Positions 11,151 to 22,061 of a DNA stretch of 64,000 bases are shown piece by piece (within the stretch, counting starts at the first letter, position 1; every line of letters begins with the position of its first letter). The translations under genes were made by a program, and so were the position numbers. A model generated the notes under the pieces. It had not been told where the DNA came from. It saw nothing but the letters and a program-made list of their open reading frames with translations, and did no database searches. Origin of the DNA: Gongronella butleri (lineage: Eukaryota > Mucoromycota > Mucoromycetes > Mucorales > Cunninghamellaceae); contig JAIWZP010000091.1 of NCBI GenBank assembly GCA_025201375.1, forward strand, positions 1-64,000. The letters run 5' to 3'.

Positions 11151-11159
11151 GAGATTGAA

Positions 11160-12290
11160 ACATGGACGGATCAAACACCTTATTTGTTTGTGCAAAAAAG
11201 TCAAAACGGATGAAAATCGTGCAATTGCATTTTTCGGACCTGTTTGTGCACTGTGGCGTGCGCAGAGATGTGCGACAGCTTCTCATGAACTGGATCAATT
11301 TGGTACCACAAGAGCTGCCTGCGTTCATCCTTCGGATCTCAGGCTTCATCATCCTATCGACAAGGACTAGGAAGACGAGCGCCTCGTGGACTATTGCGCG
11401 GTGATGGCCAAGAAAATAAACACGTTTGGCCACGCGGCGGGCCTTTTCAACTCACCAGAGCGCATTGACCCAAGGCAAGATGCTGCGCCACCGCAAGAAT
11501 TTCTCGACACTGCGCAAGCATCCTCTTTACCACAAGGAGCAATGTTGCTCGCTGGCAAACGGAAGAAGTGCGCGGCTGGTGGTGGCAATACGATGGCCGT
11601 AGAGGATTTTGCTCACGTGCCCGTTGTACCTGTTGTCTGGCAAGGTGCAAATTGACGTTTTCGTCATTAACTTACACTATCGTTACGAAAGTGGCTTTTA
11701 TTTCGGCAATGACCCAACGGCGATTACATCATGGACTTTTGACGGCGACACCGCCCCACATGGCCGCATCCTCCGCAACAAGAGCAACAATGCCGTTCAA
11801 AGACGCGAAAATATTGTCAAGGACAAATGGCTTGCATGGAATCGACCAAAGTATTTCCTGGCTTTTCTGCGCCACCCACGAAAGCATTGGCATTGTGCCG
11901 CGCATCTCGTCGGCCGCAACGGATCATCGCGACGTGGCGCGCCCTTTGTGGCGCCGACATTGCCACCATCGCCCATTCACCTTTCAGCACCGCGCCCAGT
12001 GCCGACAAGTCCGTCCACATTGGCACACTGATTCACAAGGTGATGGACGGCTACAGCCTCGCGACTGGTGGGAACACAAATATCACCAGCAAGGGCCTCG
12101 CGTAAGCGCGTTTTTTTTCTTTCTTTTTTTTTTTTTAATTCTTGCTCTCAATTGACCGTCTCTCTTATTCCAATTGGTGCCAATAGCAAGATCGCAAAGT
12201 TTCTCAGGCAGACGATTTGCACAAAGACACAAGTGCAGGCGCAAAACGCGAAAAAAACAGCCAACCAGAGCGTGTGATTTCCCGCCGCCG
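11160..12290 (+). pseudogene. possible decayed coding tract, family unknown
   Basis: Plus-strand frames of 80-140 codons overlap and swap reading frame at about 11,385, 11,650 and 11,830. Composition looks protein-like (for example INLVPQELPAFILRISGF, then PQGAMLLAGKRKK, then IGTLIHKVMDGYSLATGGNT). At 12,104-12,186 there is a plausible intron (GTAAGC with a T-rich stretch and CCAATAG). After it the frame runs to a stop near 12,277. No single set of splice sites joins the parts, so this may be a broken mobile-element or host gene. I recognise no family. It could also be non-coding. Confidence 0.25.
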
Positions 12291-12451
12291 CTGCCTTTTA
12301 ATTTCTCACCATATGGCCCTGAGGATGACATAACCCCTTTCCCGCGTCCAAGACTGAGATTGAATTCACACCCACTTTTAATCAGCATGAACGCGAGCTT
12401 GTGGGAAAATCTTCATTTTTCTTCTTTGTTTTTTTTTATTTTTATATCAAA

Positions 12452-13534
12452 ATGGAGGCCATTACGTTTGTTGAACCGCGCAAAGTAGCATTGACTCATG
12501 TCGACAAGCCCACGCTTGAAGAGCCAACGGATGCCATTGTCAAGGTCACATTGGCTGGTTTGTGCGGCAGCGACATCCATCCTTACCTTGGCCACAAGGA
12601 GGGCCTTGCACCTGGTACCATCACGGGCCACGAATTTGTGGGTGTTGTCGAATCGCTTGGAAATGACGTAAAAGGTCTGCAGGTTGGGGATCGTGTGGCT
12701 AGCTCGTTTACTTCAGCGTGTGGTGAATGCTGGTTTTGCCGCAATGGCATCAGCTGTCGGTGTGAAAAGGGCCAGCTGTTTGGCTGGTTGTCCACGTCAA
12801 CAGGCAAAGGCATCCACGGCGGTCAAGCTCAATTTGTACGTGTTCCTCTGGCTGGATCCACCTTGATCAAGCTCCCCGACACTGTCAATGACAAGGCAGC
12901 CCTTTTGCTCGGTGACATTTTCCCCACGGGCTACTATTGTGCTTCAAGTGGGCTCCGTGTCCTCCAGGCCGATGGATGCAAGACGGAAGATCTGACGGTG
13001 GTCCTTGTTGGATGTGGACCTGTGGGTATCATGGCATTGTTCGCTGCCCAATATCTAGGCATCAAGACGGTCTATGCCAGTGATTTGAGTGAAGAGCGAC
13101 TTGCCGTGGCCGTTAAAAATGGCGCAACAGCCATACATTTTGATCAGGCTGATCCGATCGCAGCAGTCAAAGCCATCAATGGTATCGGCGCTGATCTTGT
13201 GCTGGAATGTGTGGGCCATCCAAGCGCCACGGACGTTGCTTTCAAGATCGTGCGCCCAGGTGGCGTCATCTCTTCCATTGGCGTCCAAGGAACCCACACC
13301 AAATTCCCCTTCACGCCTGAAAATGCCTATGACAAGAATATTACGTACCGCACTGGCCGCTGCCCAGCCCGATCCCTCATGCCCGAGCTCTTGGAACGCC
13401 TCAGCACACAGACCATCGATATCACTTCCGTCTTTACACATGTGGTCCCTCTCAAAGATGCGCCTGAAATGTACACCAGCTTTGCAAATCGCGAGCCTGG
13501 CATTTTCAAGGTGGCCATGGATCCATGGATGTAG
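12452..13534 (+). CDS. zinc-dependent alcohol dehydrogenase (MDR family)
   Basis: This NAD(P)-dependent medium-chain dehydrogenase oxidises an alcohol or polyol, and the exact substrate is not readable. It is one uninterrupted exon of 360 aa, a normal family length. CGSD (Cys38) and GHE (His60/Glu61) form the catalytic zinc site. Cys90, 93, 96 and 104 (C-x2-C-x2-C-x7-C) form the structural zinc lobe. The Rossmann glycines are GCGPVG at 187-192, and an Asp at 211 near the end of the second strand hints at NAD over NADP. I chose the ATG at 12452 because the upstream extension is a poly-Phe translation of the T-rich leader. An AATAAA lies just past the stop. The lack of introns is unusual beside its neighbours. 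Confidence 0.9.
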   Translation: MEAITFVEPRKVALTHVDKPTLEEPTDAIVKVTLAGLCGSDIHPYLGHKEGLAPGTITGHEFVGVVESLGNDVKGLQVGDRVASSFTSACGECWFCRNGISCRCEKGQLFGWLSTSTGKGIHGGQAQFVRVPLAGSTLIKLPDTVNDKAALLLGDIFPTGYYCASSGLRVLQADGCKTEDLTVVLVGCGPVGIMALFAAQYLGIKTVYASDLSEERLAVAVKNGATAIHFDQADPIAAVKAINGIGADLVLECVGHPSATDVAFKIVRPGGVISSIGVQGTHTKFPFTPENAYDKNITYRTGRCPARSLMPELLERLSTQTIDITSVFTHVVPLKDAPEMYTSFANREPGIFKVAMDPWM

Positions 13535-14441
13535 TTGACAATAAAACAATTCTCTGAAATACAGTCCACACAGCAATTTTGGGGGAAAAGATTAGCAAAA
13601 AAAAAAAAAAAAAAAGGACGCCAAAAAAAAAAAATGGGACGCGTTTGAACGGGTGATTGTGATCTCACGCACACTATCTGGTGAAGACTTTTCAGTGAGA
13701 ACCAGTTTGAAATTATTTTATGGGTTATTTCTAAAGTTAGTCTTGAACAGTGGGATTTTACAATTTTGCAATTTTCTCGTCGAAAAACTAGCGCAGGGCC
13801 ACACAATTTGGACATCATATCAACACCTATCGCATGCATCTTTACAGCGAATTTCAGCATCATACGAGCAATGTTTGCAATGCACATGTCCATTGCAATC
13901 AAATCCTTCAAAAACGCATTTACATGCCATTGTACAAACGTTTGCTCAGTTTTCTCTGAAAACATACCGCTCAAAAATTCTTTTGTGTCAGGCTCATCCA
14001 CCCACAGCAATTGGGCATGGGTACTGACCGAATCAATTGCACTCAAAATCACTCAAATGCCCATTTCCCCCCAAATTCGTTTCCCAGAGGTGAACCCAAG
14101 GTCCCTAAAGGTCAACTCGTCGTCGCCTTGTTTTATGAAAAAACGTCTGCGTCAAACAGGCTCAATTGCCCACAATATGACACAAAAATGCACTCTTTCA
14201 TTGTCAATTTTTCTCGATTTCTCGCGCGCGCGACCACTTTTTTTTTCCATTTGCCTCCAGATGTAATGTATCTTTAGGCTTTTACAAAAGTGCCAGTTAT
14301 TTTTTTTTTTTTTAGCGAAACGTTGTACGTTTTGAGGTGCAATTTGCACGGATTTTATTCAAGGTGTGAAATACGCAAACAAATGGACAGATCGACTCCA
14401 TTTTGTGGATGCTCCCTGTTACAGAGAGTCAAGCATCGTGC
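13535..14441. other. intergenic, no gene seen
   Basis: This holds the 3' end of the dehydrogenase transcript (AATAAAA near 13,540), an A-rich patch at 13,597-13,634 and otherwise unremarkable DNA. Short frames on both strands have no domain content. Confidence 0.5.
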
Positions 14442-14694
14442 TTAATTGACACAGATGACAATGGTGCAGCCGCCGGCGGAGATACCACAGCACCAGTCTA
14501 TGAAAAAGAGTCAGTCTCTCCCTTTTAATTTGGTTTCATCCTAGCTTTTCCTTACTTTCATGGAATTTGGTGGGATCAATTTGGTGGAAAGGGACAACAT
14601 CACCGACCTTGAGTTCATTGGTGACAGGCTTGGCCAAGGTGGACGTGGACATGGCAACGACCAAGAGCGCGACAGCAAAGTTGGTGACCTTCAT
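14442..14694 (-). CDS. small secreted cysteine-rich protein, 64 aa
   Basis: The function is unknown. Two exons (14694-14556 and 14497-14442) are split by a 58-nt GTAAGG...CATAG intron. The join is in phase and gives 64 aa. Residues 1-21 form a typical signal peptide (short Lys start, AVALLVVAM core, small residues STLA before the cut). The mature part begins KPVTNELKVGDVVPFHQ and ends with WCCGISAGGCTIVICVN, four cysteines within 14 residues, enough for two disulfides. A TATAAATA box lies at 14826-14833, about 130 bp upstream. Without splicing the frame stops early and loses every cysteine, so the intron defines the product. It resembles fungal small secreted proteins (effector-like or antimicrobial) in layout only. 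I assign no family. Confidence 0.7.
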
Positions 14695-14825
14695 CTAGAG
14701 CGAGCAACGGCATGAGCCATTTGCCTGCCTTTTTTTTTTTTCAATCCAATGATCCACTTACAATAAGAGCTAGTTTGAGTTGTTTGAGTTGATGAGAAGC
14801 CCATCCATTGTGCCATTTCATCCTC

Positions 14826-14833
14826 TATTTATA
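14826..14833 (-). promoter_or_regulatory. TATA box of the small cysteine-rich secreted gene
   Basis: TATAAATA on the minus strand lies about 130 bp upstream of the start codon at 14694. Confidence 0.55.
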
Positions 14834-15356
14834 CAGATCAAGATCTTGGCAAGTATTTTGGCCATTGATCCAGCAATGGAAATTTTCGTACAGGACAAAA
14901 ATAAGTGGATGCGTCAATGGTTGCATCAAGAAGCGTCATTGGCAATATTCACACAAACCAACTCAACGATAAACACGCTGTTTCGCGTCTTGATTGCCAA
15001 TTGCCGATTGCCGCGGATACACAATTGCACAGAAATACTCCTGACACGGGGCATGTCGCATTGACCAGCCGTGGTTGTACATGCCAAAGCCCTCTCTCTT
15101 GTTTTCAAGGCAAGCAACGGCTCTTTGGAAGCGACCCCTTATTTTCTTTGTGCTGCGCAAACCTTATTGTAGCACGCTGCTGGAAAAAAAAGTGAGAAGA
15201 ATTGGCTAAAAGCAGGCAATTCATGCCAAATTAGAAAAAAAAGGCACGTGGGCACGGATCACACCGAGGATACAACAAGAGGGGGGAAAACTTCGCAGTG
15301 TTATGCTATTTTTTTCCTTTTTTTCTGTCTCTCTCTTCATCCTTTTTAGCGCAATC
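14834..15356. other. intergenic between divergent small genes
   Basis: About 520 bp. It ends in a pyrimidine-rich leader (15,305-15,350) before the next start codon. No other gene is supportable. Confidence 0.45.
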
Positions 15357-15596
15357 ATGGAACCGCCCGTCTTCAAGGTGATCACTGCAAAGTATTTTCA
15401 AGAAGTCTTGTCGTCCCCCGACATCTCTGATGAAGAAAAACGCGATTTTGTGCTGATTCTACAGCCATTTGTGGACGCCATCACCGACAAGGACGGCCAC
15501 ATCAAGATCCAAAAGGACAAGTGTTTTGCTCACTTGCTAGACATTGACAAGGACGCGCTGTTTGAAAAAGGCGGACAGATCAAGATCCAGCTGTGA
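15357..15596 (+). CDS. 79-aa protein of unknown function
   Basis: I do not recognise this protein. It is a single exon starting MEPPVFKVITAKYFQEV, preceded by a long CT-rich leader typical of expressed genes here, with AATAAA shortly after the stop. It has no signal peptide or membrane segment. It is strongly charged and probably helical in the first half (SPDISDEEKRDF). The second half contains two related phrases, DKDGHIKIQKDK and EKGGQIKIQL, separated by about 20 residues, which suggests a small duplicated beta-hairpin. It might have a 5' exon that I cannot see. Confidence 0.55.
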   Translation: MEPPVFKVITAKYFQEVLSSPDISDEEKRDFVLILQPFVDAITDKDGHIKIQKDKCFAHLLDIDKDALFEKGGQIKIQL

Positions 15597-15666
15597 AAAA
15601 TAATAAAAACCCGAGCAAAAATGCATGATTTACCTTTTTCAACGTTGGCATCATCGATGGATTGCC

Positions 15667-15700
<34 letters not shown>

Positions 15701-16220
15701 CAAAAAGTTGTCTCAGAGGGCTATTGGGAAAATATATTGGCGAGAAATTGAGAAAAATCGGCCTACTTCCATTTGGATGCAGATTGGCGCTATTCGACGC
15801 GCCGTGGCCGTCGCTACCCATTGCAAAGAGTGCTATGAAACAAGTCTGGGAGGCACATATCTGTGGCAAATGCATCGGTCCAAAATAAAAAAAATAGTCA
15901 AGACGCGTTCTCGGTTCCAGGATGACGGCTTGCCGCAGTTTCTTGAAACAGGCACGCAAATGATGACTCGGGGTGCCGTGGATTGCTCTGAAAAACAGAT
16001 TAGGCGATAATTGGAAAAATTGGGTCTTGCCATCATGAAATACAGATTTGAGGAAGCAATTGAGCAACCCAAACATCGTTTACTCGAGCAACGACCGACA
16101 CAGCAAGACAATTGCCACGAGGTCATTGCGCTCCAAAGCAGGGCAATCAGGCAAAAAGATAAAAGTAGCGCGATTTTTGCAAACATTGGGATAAAAAAAT
16201 TGTCGCTCTGCATCGATTTT
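15597..16220. other. intergenic with weak R3-like repeat
   Basis: This contains a T27-type tract (15,670-15,698) and, around 15,765-15,815, a short stretch resembling the repeat at 10,540-10,600 (both have CATTTGGATG followed by a similar GC-rich word). No gene is seen. Confidence 0.4.
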
Positions 16221-17997
16221 TTATTCTGTCAACCGTTTTCTGTCCTTTTTGTATGCAACATAATTCAAATAGGCGCGGATCTTGTTCACAAGGTAAACCT
16301 GAGTGAGAAGCGGGATAATGTTAAAGACCAAGACCACTACGCTAAAAAAGACAGGAATTGCTAGAGCAAAGACGTTGGCCATGGATTCCGCCATTTTTGT
16401 CGCGTTGGCGGTCGCGTTGGAGCAGCCCATTGTGCCATTGACAATGGCGAGACTGGTGCTATTGAGCGTCGTGATGTTGCCTTGAAAGGAGTTTGTGCCG
16501 TTAAAAGATTGGCCGTTGAATGCAATTGGGGCGCCGGTCCGGTTTTGGCGCGACAAGGTCATATTTAAAAACGAATCTCGCAAATCCTGTCGATGATCGT
16601 CCATCTTTACAATGCCTTCACTAAAAATGTCCTTGATTTCACGGCACGTATACAGCGAATCCATAAAAAGACTAAAAAACATAAAGTATAAAAGGATCCT
16701 AAATGATTGCCAGCGTTTCTGAATTCAAAAAAATAGTAATGAGCATTACTAGCCAAAAAGTAGCGTCAATTGCCGTACCTTGTACATGAGATAGCAACAA
16801 ACAAAGTAAGTGAGGCTTGAAATCAGGTTTGCCAAGAGTCTCCAGAGCATCCAGTCGTAAAAAGGAACCGGCTCTTCCGATGGTGAGGCAAAGGCGCCGA
16901 GCAAAACTGAAAACAAGATTGCAAACAGAGAGTAGCAGCCAAACCCAAAGCTCAAGAGCATGATGCCCGGCCTAAAGTGTCAAAGTTAGTTTTTGTAAAA
17001 ATATACAGCGTAAAAGCAATACCTGGGCAAACAACAGCAAAAAATCAAAGGTCCCTTTCTGTCCATGGTGGTTGAAAAAAAGGAGAAAACAAAATTCTCA
17101 CTCCATGATCCGCTTTTTATGTTTTGCTGCCGCAGAAAAGTTACACGAGTTCCGAGAGGTTGTTGTGGAAGATTTGTACCATTTACGTTACAATTCATAC
17201 TCCTCTCAGAGCCATTGGCGTCCAGCTGGTGTCACCATGGCGCATGGAGCATGGAGCATGGAGCATAAATGCCAGTTTTAACGCGTGGGCTTAGCCGTTT
17301 TTGCTATACAACCTGACATGAAGTGAGTCTTTTTGTGCACCAAATTATTGTAGCACATCGCCAACCAGCGCGTGCGTTTTGAAACCAGCGGTTTATCCTT
17401 TTGAACCCCTACATGGTTCCTACATGACACCTGTTGTAAGAAAAACAGGTCTTTTTTGTTGCTACTCTTTTGTAAAGGAGCCACCATTTCATGAACCATT
17501 TCAATGCACTGCAATGGCAAAAGATCTCCCATTTTTTGTTTTGCTGCGCCAGTGTCAGAAAGTCAACGTCCGAGCCAGAGCAGACAAGTGGATACCGCGT
17601 TACCCACCGTCAATTGCAACGCGGCTGCGGAAAAAAGCGCATGGTCACCCAAAAAGCTTCCCGAAGGAACGTTTTAAACTCAAAAGTGACCCAAAAATAG
17701 AAGTGTACACGAGAAATGGACATTTGTGAAGGGATAGAGTGCTTGAAAGCCCAGAAGTGGTGCTATTGGACTCGCTGGTTCTTCAGAAAAGAGATGCACG
17801 CAGAAATCCAGCGTCTGATAGACGCGGAAAAGCACGCAAACCGGCATACCTGTTGGAAAAATGTAATATTTGCCATTTTCGTTGCTTAATCCCGCAACAA
17901 TACGATCTATCAGAGCCTGTGAGACCTCAAATAAAATGATGACGACGTAAAGAGGCAAAGGTGGGCGATTTCCAAAGGTTTCGACGTGTTTCTTCAT
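16221..17997 (-). CDS. multi-pass membrane protein, unknown family (5' exons uncertain)
   Basis: The function is unknown. The clear part has an exon ending near 17,033 that is joined in phase to 16,979-16,790. That exon encodes two membrane spans (GFGCYSLFAILFSVLLGAF; LANLISSLTYFVCCYLMY). A further intron leads to the last exon, which runs to the stop at 16,221. The last exon has a loop of about 100 residues rich in N-glycosylation sequons (NMT, NRT, NGT, NIT, NST, NAT), then ALAIPVFFSVVVLVFNIIPL, and ends in a basic tail. The upstream frame at 17,997 (LPLYVVIILFEVSQALI) looks like a first membrane helix, but the exons between 17,200 and 17,850 could not be resolved. The heavily sequon-rich loop should be extracytoplasmic, so a plasma-membrane or vacuolar protein is likely. 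Confidence 0.5.
17241..17262 (+). repeat. three tandem GGAGCAT units
   Basis: Three consecutive 7-bp units (GGAGCAT) lie just after a related GCGCAT. This is a minor local duplication with no evident function. Confidence 0.7.
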
Positions 17998-17999
17998 CG

Positions 18000-20900
18000 A
18001 AACTCTAGTTTTAGCGCTGATTTCGTATCATCCTTGCAAAGTTGTACTAATTTAATCACAGAGAGAGCTTGAGATCGTTCGAATGATATGTTTAGCATCA
18101 CATGATCAAGTTTTGAGGCATTGAAAAAAGGTTATTCAACTTGCCCTAATCAAATATTTAATTTTTAGCGGCGACTCTAGGTTTAGTTGGCACATGCGCG
18201 CGATACATGGCCAAAACGCGTCTCAATGTGAAAATGCAAGCTCAAAAACCTAGTGGGGGTCAAGTGGGCTCAAGTTGGAGTCGTCAAAAATGTGCTACAC
18301 GCAAATCCACAATCAGCCGTGGCGAGCCTCCAAAACCAAAATTGAAAAATCATGTCCTCAGAATTCCATCAAACTTGCACATAAGAACAATGACATGGAG
18401 AAACCAATGGAACGCCAAAAAAAGAGGGTAATCCATTCGTTGGATGTGGAGCAATGACCAATTTTTGATTTTATTTCATCCGCGAATTACACGGAAAAAA
18501 CGCGCCCACACAGTCGCGCTGACGCGTCCATTTGCGCGTCACACCCGAACCGCATAAATTTAACTGCGGCTAAGAGTGGATACCACGGTGTTTGATGCGG
18601 TTTTTCACGCGTCAAAAAATATATATGATGTTGAACCCTTATCAAAAATGCTCAAAAATATTTTTTTTTCATTGATCACTGATATCCATGTCCGCAGCGA
18701 GCCATGCTCTTCCTAATGATGTGTGTTTTGTGGCCCTGTGGCCATTTTTCGTCGACTTGCCCTTGAGGCGGAAAAAAACGACAAATTCCATTTTACGCAA
18801 AAGACAGTCGATGCACCCCTAATTTTTATCCGCTTTTCGTCTGTGAATGAGGTGTGTTCACCCTGTGACTGACGGGCGTGGCGATCTAAGGGCATAAATT
18901 TCTCGAATTTCGGAGGGTCGACTGCACCCCTTGAAAAATTGGCCCTCTTCGAAAATCGTGATTGCGCGCCATCCATCAGCCGCAGCATCCCAAGAGTAGG
19001 CGCATTTGAACGAGAAAACCTTAAACTCGTTGCTCCAACGCGTATCTAAACTTTTGTTTAGTGTCAGCATGTTTAAAAATAATCAAAAACCGTCAAATGG
19101 TCCTCAATCGCGTTACGCTCGGCAGTCAATTGATTTATCGTCATTTTCAGTGCGCGGCTCGATCCTTTTTGCCAAAAATGAAAGAAAATAGTCAGTACGT
19201 TTGACGTGTGTTGGTTCACGCAAGCCTGAAAAGTGTCTTTTAATGCCAAAAAAATAACTTCCATTCGAGAGAACACGCAAGTAACAATGATCGGATCTCT
19301 GCCAAATTTGGGCATGTTGTCCCTCGTGGAGATTGAAATTCTTAGCATAAAGACGCTAGGCTGCTTAGATGTCGTCCGCGTGGCATCGCGCCGAAAATAT
19401 CCAGCTCTTGGGCACAAAAGGCGTAAAACTCGCATACGCAACACTTTCTTTTTGTGATCCCGAATGTCCACAAACGCACGAGATTATCCGCTATCGGGAC
19501 ACGCTTTTCAGCGTGGCAGTTCAAATGTCACCCAAACTCGACAATGGAACGGGCTTTTTCGGATTCCACTGTCATTTCAAAAGTCTTTTTTTTTGCAATG
19601 CAGCAAGAACAAATGTGTCAGGGTGTAGTCAATGGTGCCTGACATGTGGCAAAAATTTAGTGTGAGAAATTCTCTAAAACACATTGTTCGATGTGATTCT
19701 CTTCTTTTTGGTGTCATTGTTGGAGATTCTGGTAGACTTTGGGTCACACGAACGAGTGGAATCAAGAGTCCAAGGTACATCATGCGGACATTGGCGTCAT
19801 TGGGTTGGGCCAGCGGGCTCGCAAAAAAAAAAAATAAAGTGACAGATCACGAGTTGAAGGAAGACCTATGATCTTTTTTACTCTGTGACGTCAAGTCGTA
19901 AGCCCAGGTGGCCACGGGTCGACGGGTGAAAGAGGAGCTTTCCTATTGCGCGCATGGAAAGAGAAATGACGTGGTCTTGGGGGTTACGAAAAAGACGCGG
20001 GTCGCCCATTACAAGACGTGGGTCGCCCTTGGGAAGACGAATGTGCCCATGGCACCGGGGCAATTGTTCTCACGCATTGACACGTGAATAACTGGCGGGG
20101 CGCGCGGGGGATGAGTGGGTGAGGGGGGACGGACGGCGACGAGGGGGCGTGGGTGCGCAAAAAGGATGTAAACAGTGGAGATGGCCAGTGCGCAAACAAA
20201 ACAAAAAAAAAAAAGCGGCGGGTGGCGGTGCCCATCAACAAATTATTCTCATCGTTTTCGAATGAGAAAAAAGATAAAGCAATGTGATTGAAAGGGAAAT
20301 CCGCGCATATGGGAATTCATCGTTCTTTTTTTGAAAAAAGTTGGCCAAGAGGTCATGGGCTCTTTTTTTGTTTTTTTTTTGGCGCTCCCAAGGCCTTTTT
20401 TCAAGGACCCTGAGGCGCGGGGTCGATCATTTTCACCGCCCCCACCTCCCCCCCCCAAGAGGGGCTCCACTTTGAGATTGCCGGAAACAGAATTGCATGA
20501 GCGTTTCTCCAAATGCAGGCCGGGGGTGTACAAGAGCGAAACAAGGTGCCCCGTGAATGGCTTGTTCCAAAACGAGATTTTCGGTGATCACTTTTTGATC
20601 GATAACCTTTTTCCCTTGGGCCGATGCTTTTTGCGGGCGCGTGGACAAGAGTGAGAGCGGGAACTGAGCGCCTTTTTTTTGTGCTGCCAATCTCGCGTTT
20701 CTTTTTTTATTATTATTTTTACGGATTTTGCGCGTGCATTTCTTCTTTTGCTTGCCATTGGCGTGGCCATGCTTCCTTGTGTTCAGGTCGCGAGCGCCAA
20801 AAAAAAAGAGATCACCTATCATGTGAAAGGTGTGTCGTACGGCAAACACGAAAATTTAAAGAGGACGTGCGTGCAAAAGAGGAACACACCGCATGATGAT

Positions 20901-21818
20901 GGGTAATCAGTTCATCACGGGACGCGACGGGCGCGCGCGCATACACACACACAGGCACGCTCAAGTCCGATTGCGTTTTCCCCCCTGTCATACATGGCCT
21001 TTTTGACTATGCACAAAAGTTGTGCTTATTTTTGCATCCTTTTTGCTCTCTTTTTCTTGTCCTCCCCCCAAAGTGAAATAGAAACCTGGGTACGGCTACG
21101 CAGATGAGTGGAGGAAAAAAAAAGATTGTTGGGTTACCCAGAGAAATCATGGGACGGAGGAAAAGAACACGCTGGTTGGTGTCACCTTTTTGTCTCTCTT
21201 GGTTTTTTTTTCCCTTGTTCCTTGATTGATAGCATGCTCTTTTCTCTCGCGGGGAGGGGAGGGACGCGTTTTTTTTTTTTTTGCCTCTTTTTTTTTTTTT
21301 TTTCGCGCGAGGGTCGTTGTCTCTTTAATACAATGGGGGACGCTCGGGCCATGACGGGCTGTTTTCAAAAAAAGAAAAAACAAAAAAGACGGCCAACCCG
21401 GAAGCGTGGCCAGCACAATGGAACCCAGGGCATTGATCATCGTTTTTTTTTGCGATGGACAAACCATGGATGCATCGTACCACATACACTATCTTTTTTG
21501 TGTCCCGTGGTCATGGGGCCAGTGACGACCTTCCAGCACCCCCTGGCCAAAGGAAACACGCAAACCCATCTCGTTTGATGAGGCAATGACTGCTGGATGA
21601 TTGGCTCGCCGGTCGCGCCCAGCTGATTTGCCTTGCACAAGAAGCAAAAAAAAAACATGAGCAAGGGGTGTCTTGAAAGAGAGTAAAGCGGGTTGTTTTA
21701 GCTTTATGAGAAGATTCACAAAGGTTTAAGTACAAAATTTCCCTCTTGTGCGCACATCAAGATGGGGGGTGCACGACGGAAGGATTGGATCTTTTCGATT
21801 AGAGGGGGGGCAAAAAGC
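18000..21818. other. 3.8-kb gene-poor stretch with an R2 repeat copy
   Basis: No gene is supportable. Bases 18,484-18,945 are a copy of the R2 repeat (see separate entry). Bases 19,982-20,040 contain two imperfect copies of a 25-bp unit built on AGACGYGGGTCGCCC. The rest is GC/T-rich low-complexity DNA with many homopolymer T runs, and its open frames are dominated by poly-Phe or poly-Lys. Confidence 0.5.
18484..18945 (+). repeat. interspersed repeat R2, copy 1
   Basis: This aligns with 39,054-39,515 in the same orientation over about 460 bp. Shared landmarks include CAAGCCATGCTCTT (as CGAGCCATGCTCTT here), ATTTTTCGTCGA, CAGTCGATG, GTGAATGAG and GGCGTGGCGATCTAAGGGC. By eye identity is about 65-70%, so both copies are old. 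Parts of it also resemble the reverse complement of the R3 copy near 50.7 kb, so R2 and R3 look like one family. Confidence 0.7.
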
Positions 21819-21827
21819 TATATAAAG
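21819..21827 (+). promoter_or_regulatory. TATA box before the 41-aa Cys/His protein
   Basis: TATATAAAG lies about 110 bp upstream of the ATG at 21936. It is followed by a long CT-rich leader, the arrangement seen at the isopropylmalate isomerase gene. Confidence 0.55.
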
Positions 21828-21935
21828 CGTGGTGGCGCCCTTTTTTTTTTCGGCCACTCATCTTTTAATTATTCTTTCTTTTTTTTCTCTTTCTCTTTTT
21901 CTTTTTTCCTCTTTCTTGCTTGTAAATACCGCGTG

Positions 21936-22061
21936 ATGGCTTGCTCTCATCCAACGACGACCGTGCCTGTCTGTCAAGGCCGCGGCAAGAGCTATTGTTT
22001 GGTGCATCGCCGCTATTTCGAGACCAGCTGGTGCCCTGAATGCAGCAGTGGGAAACGATAA
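21936..22061 (+). CDS. 41-aa Cys/His-rich microprotein
   Basis: I do not recognise this protein. It is a 41-residue frame with five cysteines and two histidines (Cys3, His5, Cys13, Cys21, His24, Cys33, Cys36), ending CPECSSGKR. The CLVH and CPEC pairs, twelve residues apart, look like a small zinc ribbon or knuckle. It has a TATA box, a CT-rich leader and a clean stop, which is why I list it despite its size. It may instead be the last exon of a longer gene, or not translated at all. Confidence 0.4.
   Translation: MACSHPTTTVPVCQGRGKSYCLVHRRYFETSWCPECSSGKR

Noticed and set aside
12401..12451. Upstream start for the alcohol dehydrogenase
   Set aside because: It begins with a non-ATG codon and encodes poly-Phe from the CT-rich leader.
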